Positions 7,374 through 14,428 of a DNA stretch of 14,428 nucleotides are shown here, one piece after another. The notes under the pieces were generated by a model, which searched no databases, had not been told where the DNA came from, and saw nothing but the letters and a program-made list of their open reading frames with translations. The position numbers and the translations under genes were made by a program. The stretch is from Candidatus Symbiothrix sp. (GTDB lineage: Bacteria > Bacteroidota > Bacteroidia > Bacteroidales > Azobacteroidaceae): contig JAISWY010000395.1 of assembly GCA_031270925.1 (NCBI GenBank), positions 1 to 14,428 of the forward strand, read 5' to 3'. The stretch's first letter is position 1. Every line of letters starts with the position of its first letter.

Positions 7374-10300
7374 ATGAATATTTCCGAATTAAGCATAAAA
7401 CGCCCCGTTCTATCCACTGTTATGGTGTTGATCATCCTGATTTTCGGGTTTATCGGCTATTCCTATTTGGGCGTGCGCGAATATCCCAGCGTAGATAACC
7501 CGATTATTACGGTCAATGTTACTTACCCCGGCGCCAATGCCGATGTGATTGAAAATCAAATTACGGAACCCTTGGAACAGAATATTAACGGCATTCCGGG
7601 TATCCGTTCGCTTTCGAGCGTGAGCAGTCAGGGTTCGTCGCGCATCACGGTCGAGTTTGAGTTAAGCGTGGATATGGAAACTGCTGCGAATGACGTTCGT
7701 GATAAGGTTTCCCGCGCTCAACGTTTTCTGCCGCGCGATTGCGACCCGCCCACGGTTGCCAAAGCCGACGCCGACGACCAACCGATTGTGCAATTAACTT
7801 TACAAAGCGAAAAACGCAATCTGTTGGAATTGAGCGAAATAGCTGATTTAACTGTAAAAGAACGCCTGCAAACCATTCAAAACGTGAGTTCGGTTGGGAT
7901 TTGGGGCGAAAAACGCTATTCGATGCGTTTGTGGCTCGACCCGATTAAAATGGCGGCTTACGGCATTACGCCGATGGACATTAAAAACGCCATCGACCGC
8001 GAAAATGTAGAACTGCCGTCGGGCAGCATCGAAGGCGACAAGATGGAACTGACCATCCGCACCTTGGGTTTAATGAAAACACCCGAAGAATTTAATAACC
8101 TGATTATCAAGGAAGATAATTTCAATATTATCCGTTTTCGCGACATAGGAACAGCTGAATTAGGCCCCGAAGACCAACGGAGCATCATGCGAAAAAACGG
8201 CGTGCCGATGGTGGCAGTGGTTGTGATTCCGCAGCCCGGCGCCAATCAAATTGAGATTTCGGACGAAGTAGCTTTGCGCGTAACACAAATGCAAAAAGAT
8301 TTACCCGAAGATGTGGTTCTATCTACTACGTTCGATAACACGCAATTCATCCGCGCTTCGATTGCCGAAGTGGAAGAAACGGTTTTTGTGGCGTTCGGCT
8401 TGGTTATCGTCATCATATTTCTGTTTTTACGCGATTGGCGGGTTACGCTCGTGCCGTGTATCGTGATTCCGGTTTCACTTATCGGCGCGTTTTTCATTAT
8501 GTATCTGGCCGGATTTTCGATTAATGTACTGTCGATGCTGGCCGTCGTCCTGTCGGTCGGTTTGGTCGTTGATGACGCTATTGTGATGACCGAAAATATT
8601 TACATCCGAATCGAAAAAGGAATGAATCCTTTGGAAGCCGGTATTGAAGGCGCCAAGGAAATTTTCTTCGCCGTGGTTTCAACAAGTATCACGTTGATTG
8701 CCGTCTTTTTCCCGATTGTTTTCATGGAAGGAATGACCGGACGTTTGTTCCGCGAGTTTAGTATCGTGGTTTCGGGTTCGGTGCTGATTTCTACTTTCGC
8801 CGCATTGACTTTTACACCGATGCTCGCCACCAAATTATTGAAAAAGCGCGAAAAACAAAACGCTTTTTACCGGTGGACGGAACCGTTTTTCACAGGCTTA
8901 AATCGTATATATGCCAATGGCTTACACTATTTTTTGAAACGTCGTTGGATAACGTGGCTCATCGTTGGTTTTACCTTAATATTGATTGTCGTTTTATGGC
9001 AAAAAATCCCATCCGAAATGGCGCCCATGGAAGACCGTTCGCAAGTTACAATCAATATGCGCGGGCCGGAAGGTTCGACTTACGAGTTTTACCGCGATTA
9101 TTCCGAGAAAATCGTTGCCATCGCCGATTCGATCGTTCCCGAAAGGGAATCCAATACGATGATGGTCAATCAAAGTCGCTCGTTTATTCGTTTGGCCTTA
9201 CCTGATATTAAGGAACGCGAACGCAGTCAGATGAAAATCGCCGATGAATTGTCGGCTGCCGTCCGCACCGAAAACGAAGCACGTTCGTTCGTGCAACAGC
9301 AATCGACTTTCGGCGGTCGTCGCGGTGGAATGCCGATACAATATGTTTTGCAAGCGCCGAATATCGAAAAATTGCAGGAATTTATTCCCAAATTCATGAA
9401 CAAGGTAAACGAAAGTCCGCTCTTCCAAATGGCCGATGTGAACCTGAAATTTACCAAGCCCGAAACGCGCATCGAAATCGATCGCGACAAAGCCGCTTTA
9501 TTGGGCGTAAGCACACGCGACATTGGACAGACATTGCAATACGCACTTTCGGGACAACGGATGGGCTATTTCTACATGAACGGCAAACAATACCAGATTT
9601 TGGCCGAAATCAATCGCCAGCAACGCAATACACCCTTGGATTTGCGTTCACTCTACATTAAAAATAGTATCGGCGACATGATTCAATTGGACAATATGGT
9701 CGAACTTTCGGAAAGTGTGGCGCCGCCGCAACTGTATCGCTACAACCGTTTTAACTCGGCAACCATTTCGTCGGGCTTGGCCAAAGGCGTTACCATCGGC
9801 GAAGGCTTGGACGAAATGGATAAAATCGCTTCGGAAGTCTTGGCCGATTCGTTCCGGACGGCTTTGAGCGGCGAATCGAAAGAGTTCCGCGAAAGTTCGT
9901 CCAGTTTGATGTTTGCTTTTGCATTGGCTTTAATTCTAATATTCCTGATTTTAGCGGCGCAATTCGAAAGTTTCAAAGACCCGTTTATCGTGATGCTTAC
10001 AGTTCCTTTGGCGATCGCCGGCGCCTTGTTTTTCATGAGCGTTTTCGGCGTTACGATGAATATATTCAGTCAGATAGGAATCATTATGCTTATCGGATTA
10101 GTCGCCAAAAACGGTATCTTGATTGTCGAATTTGCCAACCAACGCCAAGAGAGCGGTTTAGACAAGTGGAAAGCCATCGAAGAAGCCGCCGTTCAACGTT
10201 TCCGACCGATTTTGATGACGAGCTTATCGACGATCTTGGGACTCTTGCCCTTGGCTTTTGCCAGTGCGGAAGGCGCCAACAGCCGAATTGCGATGGGAAT

Positions 10301-10397
10301 TTCAGTTATCGGGGGGATGCTGGTTTCTACTTTCCTTACGCTGTTTGTTGTGCCGGCGGTTTACACTTATTTCTCTACGAACCGGGAAAAAAGTTAG
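7374..10397 (+). CDS. RND (HAE1-type) multidrug efflux permease
   Basis: This 1007-residue inner-membrane proton-drug antiporter of the AcrB type is close to the usual ~1030-1050. The start is ATG 7374 (MNISELSIKRPV), placing the first helix at residues ~10-32. An upstream in-frame TTG at 7341 falls inside the -7 promoter box and is rejected. Two halves each hold a large periplasmic pore/docking region and six helices (TM2-6 at ~335-485, TM7 at ~523-543, TM8-12 at ~845-1000). The proton-relay residues are present: Asp400-Asp401 in TM4 (GLVVDDAIVM) and Lys912 in TM10 (GLVAKNGILIVEFAN), equivalent to AcrB D407, D408 and K940. Periplasmic motifs such as REYPSVDNPIITV and YPGANADVIE are typical of HAE1 pumps. 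The family works as a trimer with a periplasmic adaptor and a TolC-type channel, neither of which is encoded here. The substrate is unknown; export of drugs, detergents or fatty-acid-like compounds is typical. Confidence 0.93.
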   Translation: MNISELSIKRPVLSTVMVLIILIFGFIGYSYLGVREYPSVDNPIITVNVTYPGANADVIENQITEPLEQNINGIPGIRSLSSVSSQGSSRITVEFELSVDMETAANDVRDKVSRAQRFLPRDCDPPTVAKADADDQPIVQLTLQSEKRNLLELSEIADLTVKERLQTIQNVSSVGIWGEKRYSMRLWLDPIKMAAYGITPMDIKNAIDRENVELPSGSIEGDKMELTIRTLGLMKTPEEFNNLIIKEDNFNIIRFRDIGTAELGPEDQRSIMRKNGVPMVAVVVIPQPGANQIEISDEVALRVTQMQKDLPEDVVLSTTFDNTQFIRASIAEVEETVFVAFGLVIVIIFLFLRDWRVTLVPCIVIPVSLIGAFFIMYLAGFSINVLSMLAVVLSVGLVVDDAIVMTENIYIRIEKGMNPLEAGIEGAKEIFFAVVSTSITLIAVFFPIVFMEGMTGRLFREFSIVVSGSVLISTFAALTFTPMLATKLLKKREKQNAFYRWTEPFFTGLNRIYANGLHYFLKRRWITWLIVGFTLILIVVLWQKIPSEMAPMEDRSQVTINMRGPEGSTYEFYRDYSEKIVAIADSIVPERESNTMMVNQSRSFIRLALPDIKERERSQMKIADELSAAVRTENEARSFVQQQSTFGGRRGGMPIQYVLQAPNIEKLQEFIPKFMNKVNESPLFQMADVNLKFTKPETRIEIDRDKAALLGVSTRDIGQTLQYALSGQRMGYFYMNGKQYQILAEINRQQRNTPLDLRSLYIKNSIGDMIQLDNMVELSESVAPPQLYRYNRFNSATISSGLAKGVTIGEGLDEMDKIASEVLADSFRTALSGESKEFRESSSSLMFAFALALILIFLILAAQFESFKDPFIVMLTVPLAIAGALFFMSVFGVTMNIFSQIGIIMLIGLVAKNGILIVEFANQRQESGLDKWKAIEEAAVQRFRPILMTSLSTILGLLPLAFASAEGANSRIAMGISVIGGMLVSTFLTLFVVPAVYTYFSTNREKS

Positions 10398-10490
10398 ATA
10401 TAGAGATGAAAAATAAACAAGATATGCCGGTTAATAGAGTTCGTGCTACCGGGACTTGCTGAGTCACCCCCTTTTTCCTTTGACTGTCCC

Positions 10491-10623
10491 GTCATGTCGA
10501 CCAAGGGAGCGGAGCGACCGCGTGGAGACATCTGATTTTAATTGTGTTGCTATTGTTGTAAGCACTGGGATAACAATATGTAAAGCAGATGTCTCGACTA
10601 CGCTTCGCTCCGCTCGACATGAC
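10491..10623. repeat. Large imperfect inverted repeat (REP/MITE-like) between convergent genes
   Basis: The left arm (10491-10534) and right arm (10586-10623) are inverted copies separated by 51 bases. Three blocks match perfectly: GTCATGTCGA at 10491-10500, GCGGAGCGA at 10509-10517 and GAGACATCTG at 10525-10534, each with its complement in the right arm. The left arm has an 8-base insertion (10501-10508) and the segment before the last block differs. The element sits between the stops of the RND gene and the cysteine-synthase gene. Its position and make-up resemble the dispersed intergenic palindromes (REP or small non-autonomous elements) seen in many genomes. Transcribed, it would fold into a long cruciform stem and could end transcripts from both sides. 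The rest of the gap (10398-10490 and 10624-10657) shows nothing further. Confidence 0.75.
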
Positions 10624-10657
10624 GCGCTTCCATGGTGAGTGATGAGGGAGCAGGCCG

Positions 10658-11683
10658 CTATTTCAAAATTGTCAACTTCTCCAATCGAATATCCGGCGAG
10701 AGAAAACCCTCTTTAACTGGTTCGTTTTTGGCATAATCGGTACTGAGGTATTTCTTGCTGTCGTCGGCGAAAACGGTGGTTACAATGGCATCCTTGCCTA
10801 ACAAATTCTGCACTTTCACTGCGCCGAGAAAATTGCCGCCCGACGAAATACCGACGCCAAGTCCCAAATTACGAGCCAGTTGTTGTGCCATGATAATCGC
10901 ATCGCCGTCATCGACCTGAATAATATCGTCCAATTCGTTTAATTTCACGATCGAAGGAATAAATTCGTCCGAAATGCCTTGAATGCGGTGTTTTCCGACT
11001 TTGTATCCGGTAGATAAGGTTGGCGAATCGGCCGGTTCCAAAGGATAAATTTTGGTATCGGGATGGATACTTTTCAGGAATTTTCCTACACCCATAACCG
11101 TTCCGCCGGTTCCTACACCTGCCACAAACGCATCGGGCATCACACCCAGTTGCACCAATTGTTGTACGATTTCGGGGCCGGTGGAGATAGCATGTGCTTC
11201 GCAATTCATGTAATTATCGAATTGGCGCGGGAGAAAAATATCATTTGGTCGGTCGGCTTTCGCTTGTTCGGCCAACCGGATGCTGCCCAAAAATCCGCCT
11301 TCTTCGGGAGTAACCAAACGAATATTTGCCCCGAAACTGCGCATCAGTTCGATGCGTTCGGCGCTCATCCAATTAGGGATAAAAATAGTAACTTCATGTC
11401 CCATTGCGCGTCCCAATGCCGAAAACGAGATGCCTGTATTGCCACTCGTAGCCTCCATAATGTGCATATTCGGGCGCAACTCGCCGGTTTTATAAGCTCG
11501 ATCAAGAATATAATACGCGATGCGATCCTTGATGCTGCCGGTAAAATTGTGGTATTCGGCCTTGGCATAAATCACGCACGGTTTGTCGTGATAACGGTAA
11601 TCAATCTTAAACATAGGCGTATGACCGATGATGGCGCCCAGACCGAAGAGGCGTTTTTGTAGTTCGGAAGATGCTGAGATCAT
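10658..11683 (-). CDS. Cysteine synthase family protein (PLP fold type II)
   Basis: This 341-residue cytoplasmic enzyme belongs to the cysteine synthase / cystathionine beta-synthase family, which joins sulfide (or another nucleophile) to an activated serine such as O-acetylserine. The PLP lysine is Lys52 in GSIKDR. The substrate/cofactor loop EATSGNTG lies at 77-84, the phosphate-binding GVGTGGT at 189-195, and GISSGG at 278-283. Length matches single-domain OASS enzymes, with no CBS regulatory domain. The stretch before the lysine reads NFTGSIKDR instead of the CysM-type NPAGSVKDR, and the tail ([20 protein letters not shown]) is longer than in CysK, so it belongs to a side branch whose substrate is less certain. 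Its ATG overlaps the stop of the acyltransferase gene (ATGA), implying translational coupling as last gene of the operon. A CysM-like role is likeliest; cysteate or another beta-substituted alanine synthase is an alternative. Confidence 0.88.
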   Translation of the reverse strand: MISASSELQKRLFGLGAIIGHTPMFKIDYRYHDKPCVIYAKAEYHNFTGSIKDRIAYYILDRAYKTGELRPNMHIMEATSGNTGISFSALGRAMGHEVTIFIPNWMSAERIELMRSFGANIRLVTPEEGGFLGSIRLAEQAKADRPNDIFLPRQFDNYMNCEAHAISTGPEIVQQLVQLGVMPDAFVAGVGTGGTVMGVGKFLKSIHPDTKIYPLEPADSPTLSTGYKVGKHRIQGISDEFIPSIVKLNELDDIIQVDDGDAIIMAQQLARNLGLGVGISSGGNFLGAVKVQNLLGKDAIVTTVFADDSKKYLSTDYAKNEPVKEGFLSPDIRLEKLTILK

Positions 11684-12645
11684 AATTTTTTCACTTTATT
11701 TTTCCATGCCAAATACTGCTCCACATCTTCCGGCGTGGTTTTCCAGCGTTCGTGCATCCAAACCCATTGTGTAGGGATTTCGCGAATCACTTCTTCCATT
11801 TTTTGCGTATAGATGCGGGTATTTTCGTACAAATCAAATTCGCGGTCGCCCGTTTCCACCAAAGGAATTTCGGGCAAAATGGTAAAGCGATGCCTGTGAT
11901 TTTCAACTCGTTGCATATACATTAACAATACCGGCGCATGAGTGTCTAATGCAATGCGGGCGGCTCCATCGGGTGTATAAGCTTGGCGACCGAAGAAATC
12001 GACGAAAACGCCTTTTACTTTGGTATCCTGATCGATCATGATGATCATACATTCGCCTTTGGCCAAGGATTCTAATATCTTGGGATAAGATTTTCCGCGT
12101 GCGATATTTTTCATTCCGCGACTTTCGCGGGCTTCCACTATCAATTGGTCGATTTTCGGATTGCGCATGGCTTTGCTCACAGCCGTTGTTTCGTAACCCA
12201 TGATCGGCGGCATGATAGCCGACAGTTCCCATGAGCCGGTGTGCATCATCAGGCAAAGAACGCCTTTGTTTTGGTCGTAGGCTTTGCGGAGATGTTCTTC
12301 GCCGACAAAATCAACCATTTTTGAAAATTGTTTGCGGGTTTTCCAATGCAAAACATTCAGGTAATCGGCAAAGTTAAGCGCTTGATTGATAAACACTTCG
12401 CGTGCCATTTGCTTGATTTGCTGCGACGTTTTTTCTTTTCCGTAGATAAAAGTCAGTGTGTCGATGGTGCGTTTTTTATCTTTTCGGTCGATAAAAAAGG
12501 CGGCGCGTGCCAAACTTGCAAAGACGATTTCGACCCCGCGGCGAGGGAAAAAGCGAAGCGTGATGATAAACAAACGGATGAAAAAAATCAACACGGGATA
12601 TTTGATCCCGCGCCGAATTTTAGTCCATGTCTCTTTCCTGTTCAT
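11680..12645 (-). CDS. LpxL/HtrB-family lysophospholipid acyltransferase
   Basis: This 321-residue protein is probably inner-membrane-anchored, with one hydrophobic N-terminal helix at ~16-34 ([18 protein letters not shown]) and the catalytic domain on the cytoplasmic side. The HX4E catalytic motif is His135-Glu140 (MMHTGSWEL). Further family signatures are the block [19 protein letters not shown] and the C-terminal [10 protein letters not shown]. Members add secondary acyl chains to lipid A (LpxL/HtrB, LpxM) or acylate related lipids. In Bacteroidota, lipid A late acylation is the standard prediction, but the acceptor cannot be read from sequence. It begins 6 bases after the OadB stop and overlaps the cysteine-synthase gene by 4 bases, so it is very probably transcribed with the sodium-pump genes. 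No internal promoter can fit in the gap. Confidence 0.9.
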   Translation of the reverse strand: MNRKETWTKIRRGIKYPVLIFFIRLFIITLRFFPRRGVEIVFASLARAAFFIDRKDKKRTIDTLTFIYGKEKTSQQIKQMAREVFINQALNFADYLNVLHWKTRKQFSKMVDFVGEEHLRKAYDQNKGVLCLMMHTGSWELSAIMPPIMGYETTAVSKAMRNPKIDQLIVEARESRGMKNIARGKSYPKILESLAKGECMIIMIDQDTKVKGVFVDFFGRQAYTPDGAARIALDTHAPVLLMYMQRVENHRHRFTILPEIPLVETGDREFDLYENTRIYTQKMEEVIREIPTQWVWMHERWKTTPEDVEQYLAWKNKVKKL

Positions 12646-12651
12646 GTAGAA

Positions 12652-13806
12652 TTAACCGAGGAATCCGAGCAACACCCCAGCCGCCACAGCCGAACCGATT
12701 ACGCCTGCCACATTCGGCCCCATCGCGTGCATCAATAAATAATTGGTCGAATCGTATTCCAATCCAACCGTTTGCGAAATACGCGCCGAGTCGGGTACTG
12801 CCGAAACACCTGAATTGCCAATCAAAGGATTAATTTTATTGCCTTGCTTCAAAAACAAGTTGAAAAATTTAACGAACAAAACGCCCGCAGCAGTTGCAAT
12901 AACAAACGAACCGGCTCCCAATGCGAAAATCTTTACCGAATCTAATGTTAGAAATTGCGTGGCTTGCGTGGAAGCGCCGACCGTTATTCCCAACAAGATG
13001 GTTACAATATCAATCATCGGGCCGCGGGCTGTTTCGGCCAAACGACGGGTTACACCCGATTCTTTCAACAAGTTACCGAAGAACAACATTCCCAAAAGCG
13101 GAAGTCCCGACGGAACCAGGAAACAAGTCAGCAACAAACCGAAAATCGGAAACAGGATTTTTTCCGTTTGCGAAACCACGCGGGGCGGTTTCATACGGAT
13201 AACCCGTTCTTTCTTAGTAGTCAATAACCTCATGATGGGGGGTTGAATTACCGGTACCAAAGCCATATAGGAATAGGCCGAAATCGCAATAGCGCCCATC
13301 AAATTAGGCGCTAATTTTGAGGAGAGAAAGATAGCCGTAGGCCCATCCGCGCCACCGATAATACCGATAGCGCCGGCCTGATTCGGTTCAAATCCCATGG
13401 ACAAAGCGATGACGTATGCGCCGAAAATACCGAATTGCGCCACGGCGCCAATCAACATCAATTTAGGATTGGAAATCAAAGCCGAAAAGTCGGTCATGGC
13501 GCCGATTCCCAAAAAGATAAGCGGCGGATACCAACCGGAAGTAACTCCCTGATACAGAATATTCAACACCGAACCTTGCTCATAAATTCCCAACTGCAAG
13601 CCCGCATCTTTAAAAGGAATATTTCCGATTAAAATACCGAACCCGATGGGAATCAACAACATAGGCTCAAATTCCTTGGCGATGGCCAAATAAATAAAGA
13701 CCAATCCCACCAAAATCATAATCAAATGCCCGTAAGTAAAATTGGCAAAGGCGGTATATGACCAAAATGTTACGAGATTGTCGCCCAAAAACGAAAGAGA
13801 TTCCAT
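12652..13806 (-). CDS. Sodium-translocating decarboxylase beta subunit (OadB/MmdB family)
   Basis: This is the integral-membrane subunit of a biotin-dependent Na+ pump. It decarboxylates carboxybiotin on the carrier protein and couples this to export of Na+. The 384-residue protein is highly hydrophobic, with about nine or more membrane segments. Key residues are visible: Asp154 in [10 protein letters not shown] (equivalent to Asp203 of Klebsiella OadB) and the C-terminal Asn365-Val-Ala-Gly368...Ser372 stretch (NVAGVIGSA), corresponding to Asn373/Gly377/Ser382, which line the Na+ path. It lies 3 bases after the biotin carrier gene and 6 before the acyltransferase gene. Whether the complex acts on methylmalonyl-CoA, oxaloacetate or glutaconyl-CoA depends on the alpha subunit, not encoded in the window; methylmalonyl-CoA decarboxylase of propionate fermentation is the usual case in Bacteroidales. 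Confidence 0.95.
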   Translation of the reverse strand: MESLSFLGDNLVTFWSYTAFANFTYGHLIMILVGLVFIYLAIAKEFEPMLLIPIGFGILIGNIPFKDAGLQLGIYEQGSVLNILYQGVTSGWYPPLIFLGIGAMTDFSALISNPKLMLIGAVAQFGIFGAYVIALSMGFEPNQAGAIGIIGGADGPTAIFLSSKLAPNLMGAIAISAYSYMALVPVIQPPIMRLLTTKKERVIRMKPPRVVSQTEKILFPIFGLLLTCFLVPSGLPLLGMLFFGNLLKESGVTRRLAETARGPMIDIVTILLGITVGASTQATQFLTLDSVKIFALGAGSFVIATAAGVLFVKFFNLFLKQGNKINPLIGNSGVSAVPDSARISQTVGLEYDSTNYLLMHAMGPNVAGVIGSAVAAGVLLGFLG

Positions 13807-13809
13807 AAC

Positions 13810-14229
13810 TTATCCGATTATAATCAAATCCGCACCTTCCAACACGGAGTCGCCTTTGTTTACTTTTATTTCTTTTACCACTCCGTCGCGGTCGGCATTG
13901 ATCGTATTTTCCATTTTCATGGCTTCCAAAATCAATACTTTCTGACCTTTTTTAACCGTATCGCCTGCTTTCACTGCAATATCCAAAATGATACCGGGCA
14001 GCGGCGAACGCAAAGCTTCTGCTCCGGCGTTTGCCTGTTGCGGCTTCGCAATCGGAGGAACAAGCGTTTGCGCCGGGCGCTTAATGGTAACTACTTGTTT
14101 TTTAGTCGGTTTGTTCATCTCGACTTTGTAAGGCGTACCATTCACTTCCACGTGGGCAATGGTATCCTCGATGCTGTTTATAACTACTTTATAAACATTT
14201 CCGTTGATTGTATATTTGAAACTTTTCAT
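13810..14229 (-). CDS. Biotin carboxyl carrier subunit of the Na+-pumping decarboxylase
   Basis: This 139-residue carrier moves the carboxyl group from the carboxyltransferase alpha subunit to OadB on a biotin arm. The biotinylation motif EAMKMEN is intact, with the target at Lys105. The N-terminal ~40 residues form a small conserved beta-rich region (FKYTINGNVYKVVI, then VNGTPYKVEM). A Pro/Ala/Lys-rich flexible linker spans ~41-70, and the biotinyl domain covers ~71-139, with a glycine hinge pair around SPLPGIILDI. This corresponds to the MmdC/gamma subunit of methylmalonyl-CoA decarboxylase, or to the C-terminal domain of OadA when split off. The start ATG overlaps the stop of the upstream OadG-like gene (ATGA), and the stop is 3 bases before OadB. 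Biotin attachment needs BirA, encoded elsewhere. Confidence 0.94.
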   Translation of the reverse strand: MKSFKYTINGNVYKVVINSIEDTIAHVEVNGTPYKVEMNKPTKKQVVTIKRPAQTLVPPIAKPQQANAGAEALRSPLPGIILDIAVKAGDTVKKGQKVLILEAMKMENTINADRDGVVKEIKVNKGDSVLEGADLIIIG

Positions 14230-14428
14230 CTTTTATTAGGTATTTCTCGTAATGTATAAATTTTCGAATTCCAAGGAGAATAATGACGAGCTGCATTTTT
14301 GATGGTCAGAATCGTATGTTCTTCATCATGCAACTCGGTCGCTTCGTAAATCGCCATTGCAATAGCCGCAAAAACATCGCCCGACTGCTCGGTTATGTTT
14401 TTCGCCTGTTCTTTCGATACGCCGGAAG
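14226..14428 (-). CDS. OadG-like (gamma/delta) subunit of the Na+-pumping decarboxylase, C-terminal part only
   Basis: Sixty-six residues of an ORF run off the right edge; the start lies outside the window. The frame reads leftward from 14428 to TGA at 14226-14228, which overlaps the ATG of the biotin carrier gene. The sequence contains VFAAIAMAIYEATELHDEE and, near the end, HYSPWNSKIYTLREIP, which I recognise as the typical C-terminal tail of OadG-family proteins in Bacteroidales. Family members have one N-terminal membrane helix and a soluble tail and hold the alpha and beta subunits together. The helix would lie beyond the window edge. The identification rests on this tail plus the order of the genes that follow. 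Confidence 0.75.
   Translation of the reverse strand, partial: SGVSKEQAKNITEQSGDVFAAIAMAIYEATELHDEEHTILTIKNAARHYSPWNSKIYTLREIPNKR

Noticed and set aside
10404..10461. 18-codon frame just after the RND gene (ATG AAA AAT ... TGC TGA)
   Set aside because: It is too short to support, has no visible initiation signal and no similarity I recognise.
10456..10638. Open frame of 60 codons across the inverted repeat
   Set aside because: It is made almost entirely of the palindrome arms and its loop, with no recognisable protein features.
11063..11662. Open frame of 199 codons on the plus strand
   Set aside because: It lies wholly antisense to the cysteine-synthase gene, whose motifs are intact, and its translation resembles no family.
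12743..13246. Open frame of 167 codons on the plus strand
   Set aside because: It is antisense to the OadB gene; the long open stretch reflects the skewed codon composition of that membrane protein.
1..14428. tRNA, rRNA, CRISPR arrays, insertion-sequence transposases, phage or defence genes
   Set aside because: I looked for these on both strands and saw no cloverleaf-like sequence, no regularly spaced repeats and no transposase, integrase or defence motifs.

Overview
The window looks like chromosomal DNA of a Bacteroidota bacterium, most likely of the order Bacteroidales. Four things point there. Promoters match the Bacteroidetes sigma-ABfr pattern (TTTG, about 18-20 bases, TAnnTTTG) rather than the E. 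coli type. Genes start after A/T-rich leaders without clear Shine-Dalgarno sites. There is a carboxypeptidase-regulatory-like plus DUF5686 outer-membrane protein whose signal peptide ends FAQ, and a LamG/IPT surface protein. Finally, the sodium-pump operon has the order OadG-like, biotin carrier, OadB, which is typical of Bacteroidales.

Layout. Bases 1-857 (+) hold the 3' end of a LamG/IPT surface protein, closed by a strong hairpin terminator at 876-910. Bases 1070-3544 (-) encode the DUF5686 outer-membrane protein. Diverging from it, 3680-5896 (+) encodes a cytoplasmic TPR protein with an uncharacterised N-terminal part. A clear promoter overlapping its stop codon drives panD (aspartate 1-decarboxylase, 5946-6287) and, 9 bases later, a DUF2156/LPG-synthase-C-like protein (6297-7199). 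After a 174-base spacer with another strong promoter comes an RND efflux permease (7374-10397) with no adaptor or outer-membrane channel gene beside it. The gap 10398-10657, between convergent genes, carries a large imperfect inverted repeat (10491-10623).

The right end is one compact minus-strand operon, read from 14428 down to 10658: the C-terminus of an OadG-like subunit, a biotin carrier protein, OadB, an LpxL/HtrB-type acyltransferase and a cysteine-synthase-family enzyme. Junctions are ATGA overlaps or gaps of 3-6 bases. The first three are subunits of a sodium-translocating biotin-dependent decarboxylase (probably methylmalonyl-CoA, possibly oxaloacetate), which couples decarboxylation to Na+ export. 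The carboxyltransferase alpha subunit that fixes the substrate lies outside the window. The last two genes appear to be co-transcribed with the pump, but their functional link to it is not evident.

Most of this is ordinary core-genome content. I did not find a clearly new multi-gene system. The items most worth a second look are the inverted repeat at 10491-10623, the unusual tail of the sodium-pump operon, the operator-like palindrome inside the RND promoter, and the panD-DUF2156 pairing.
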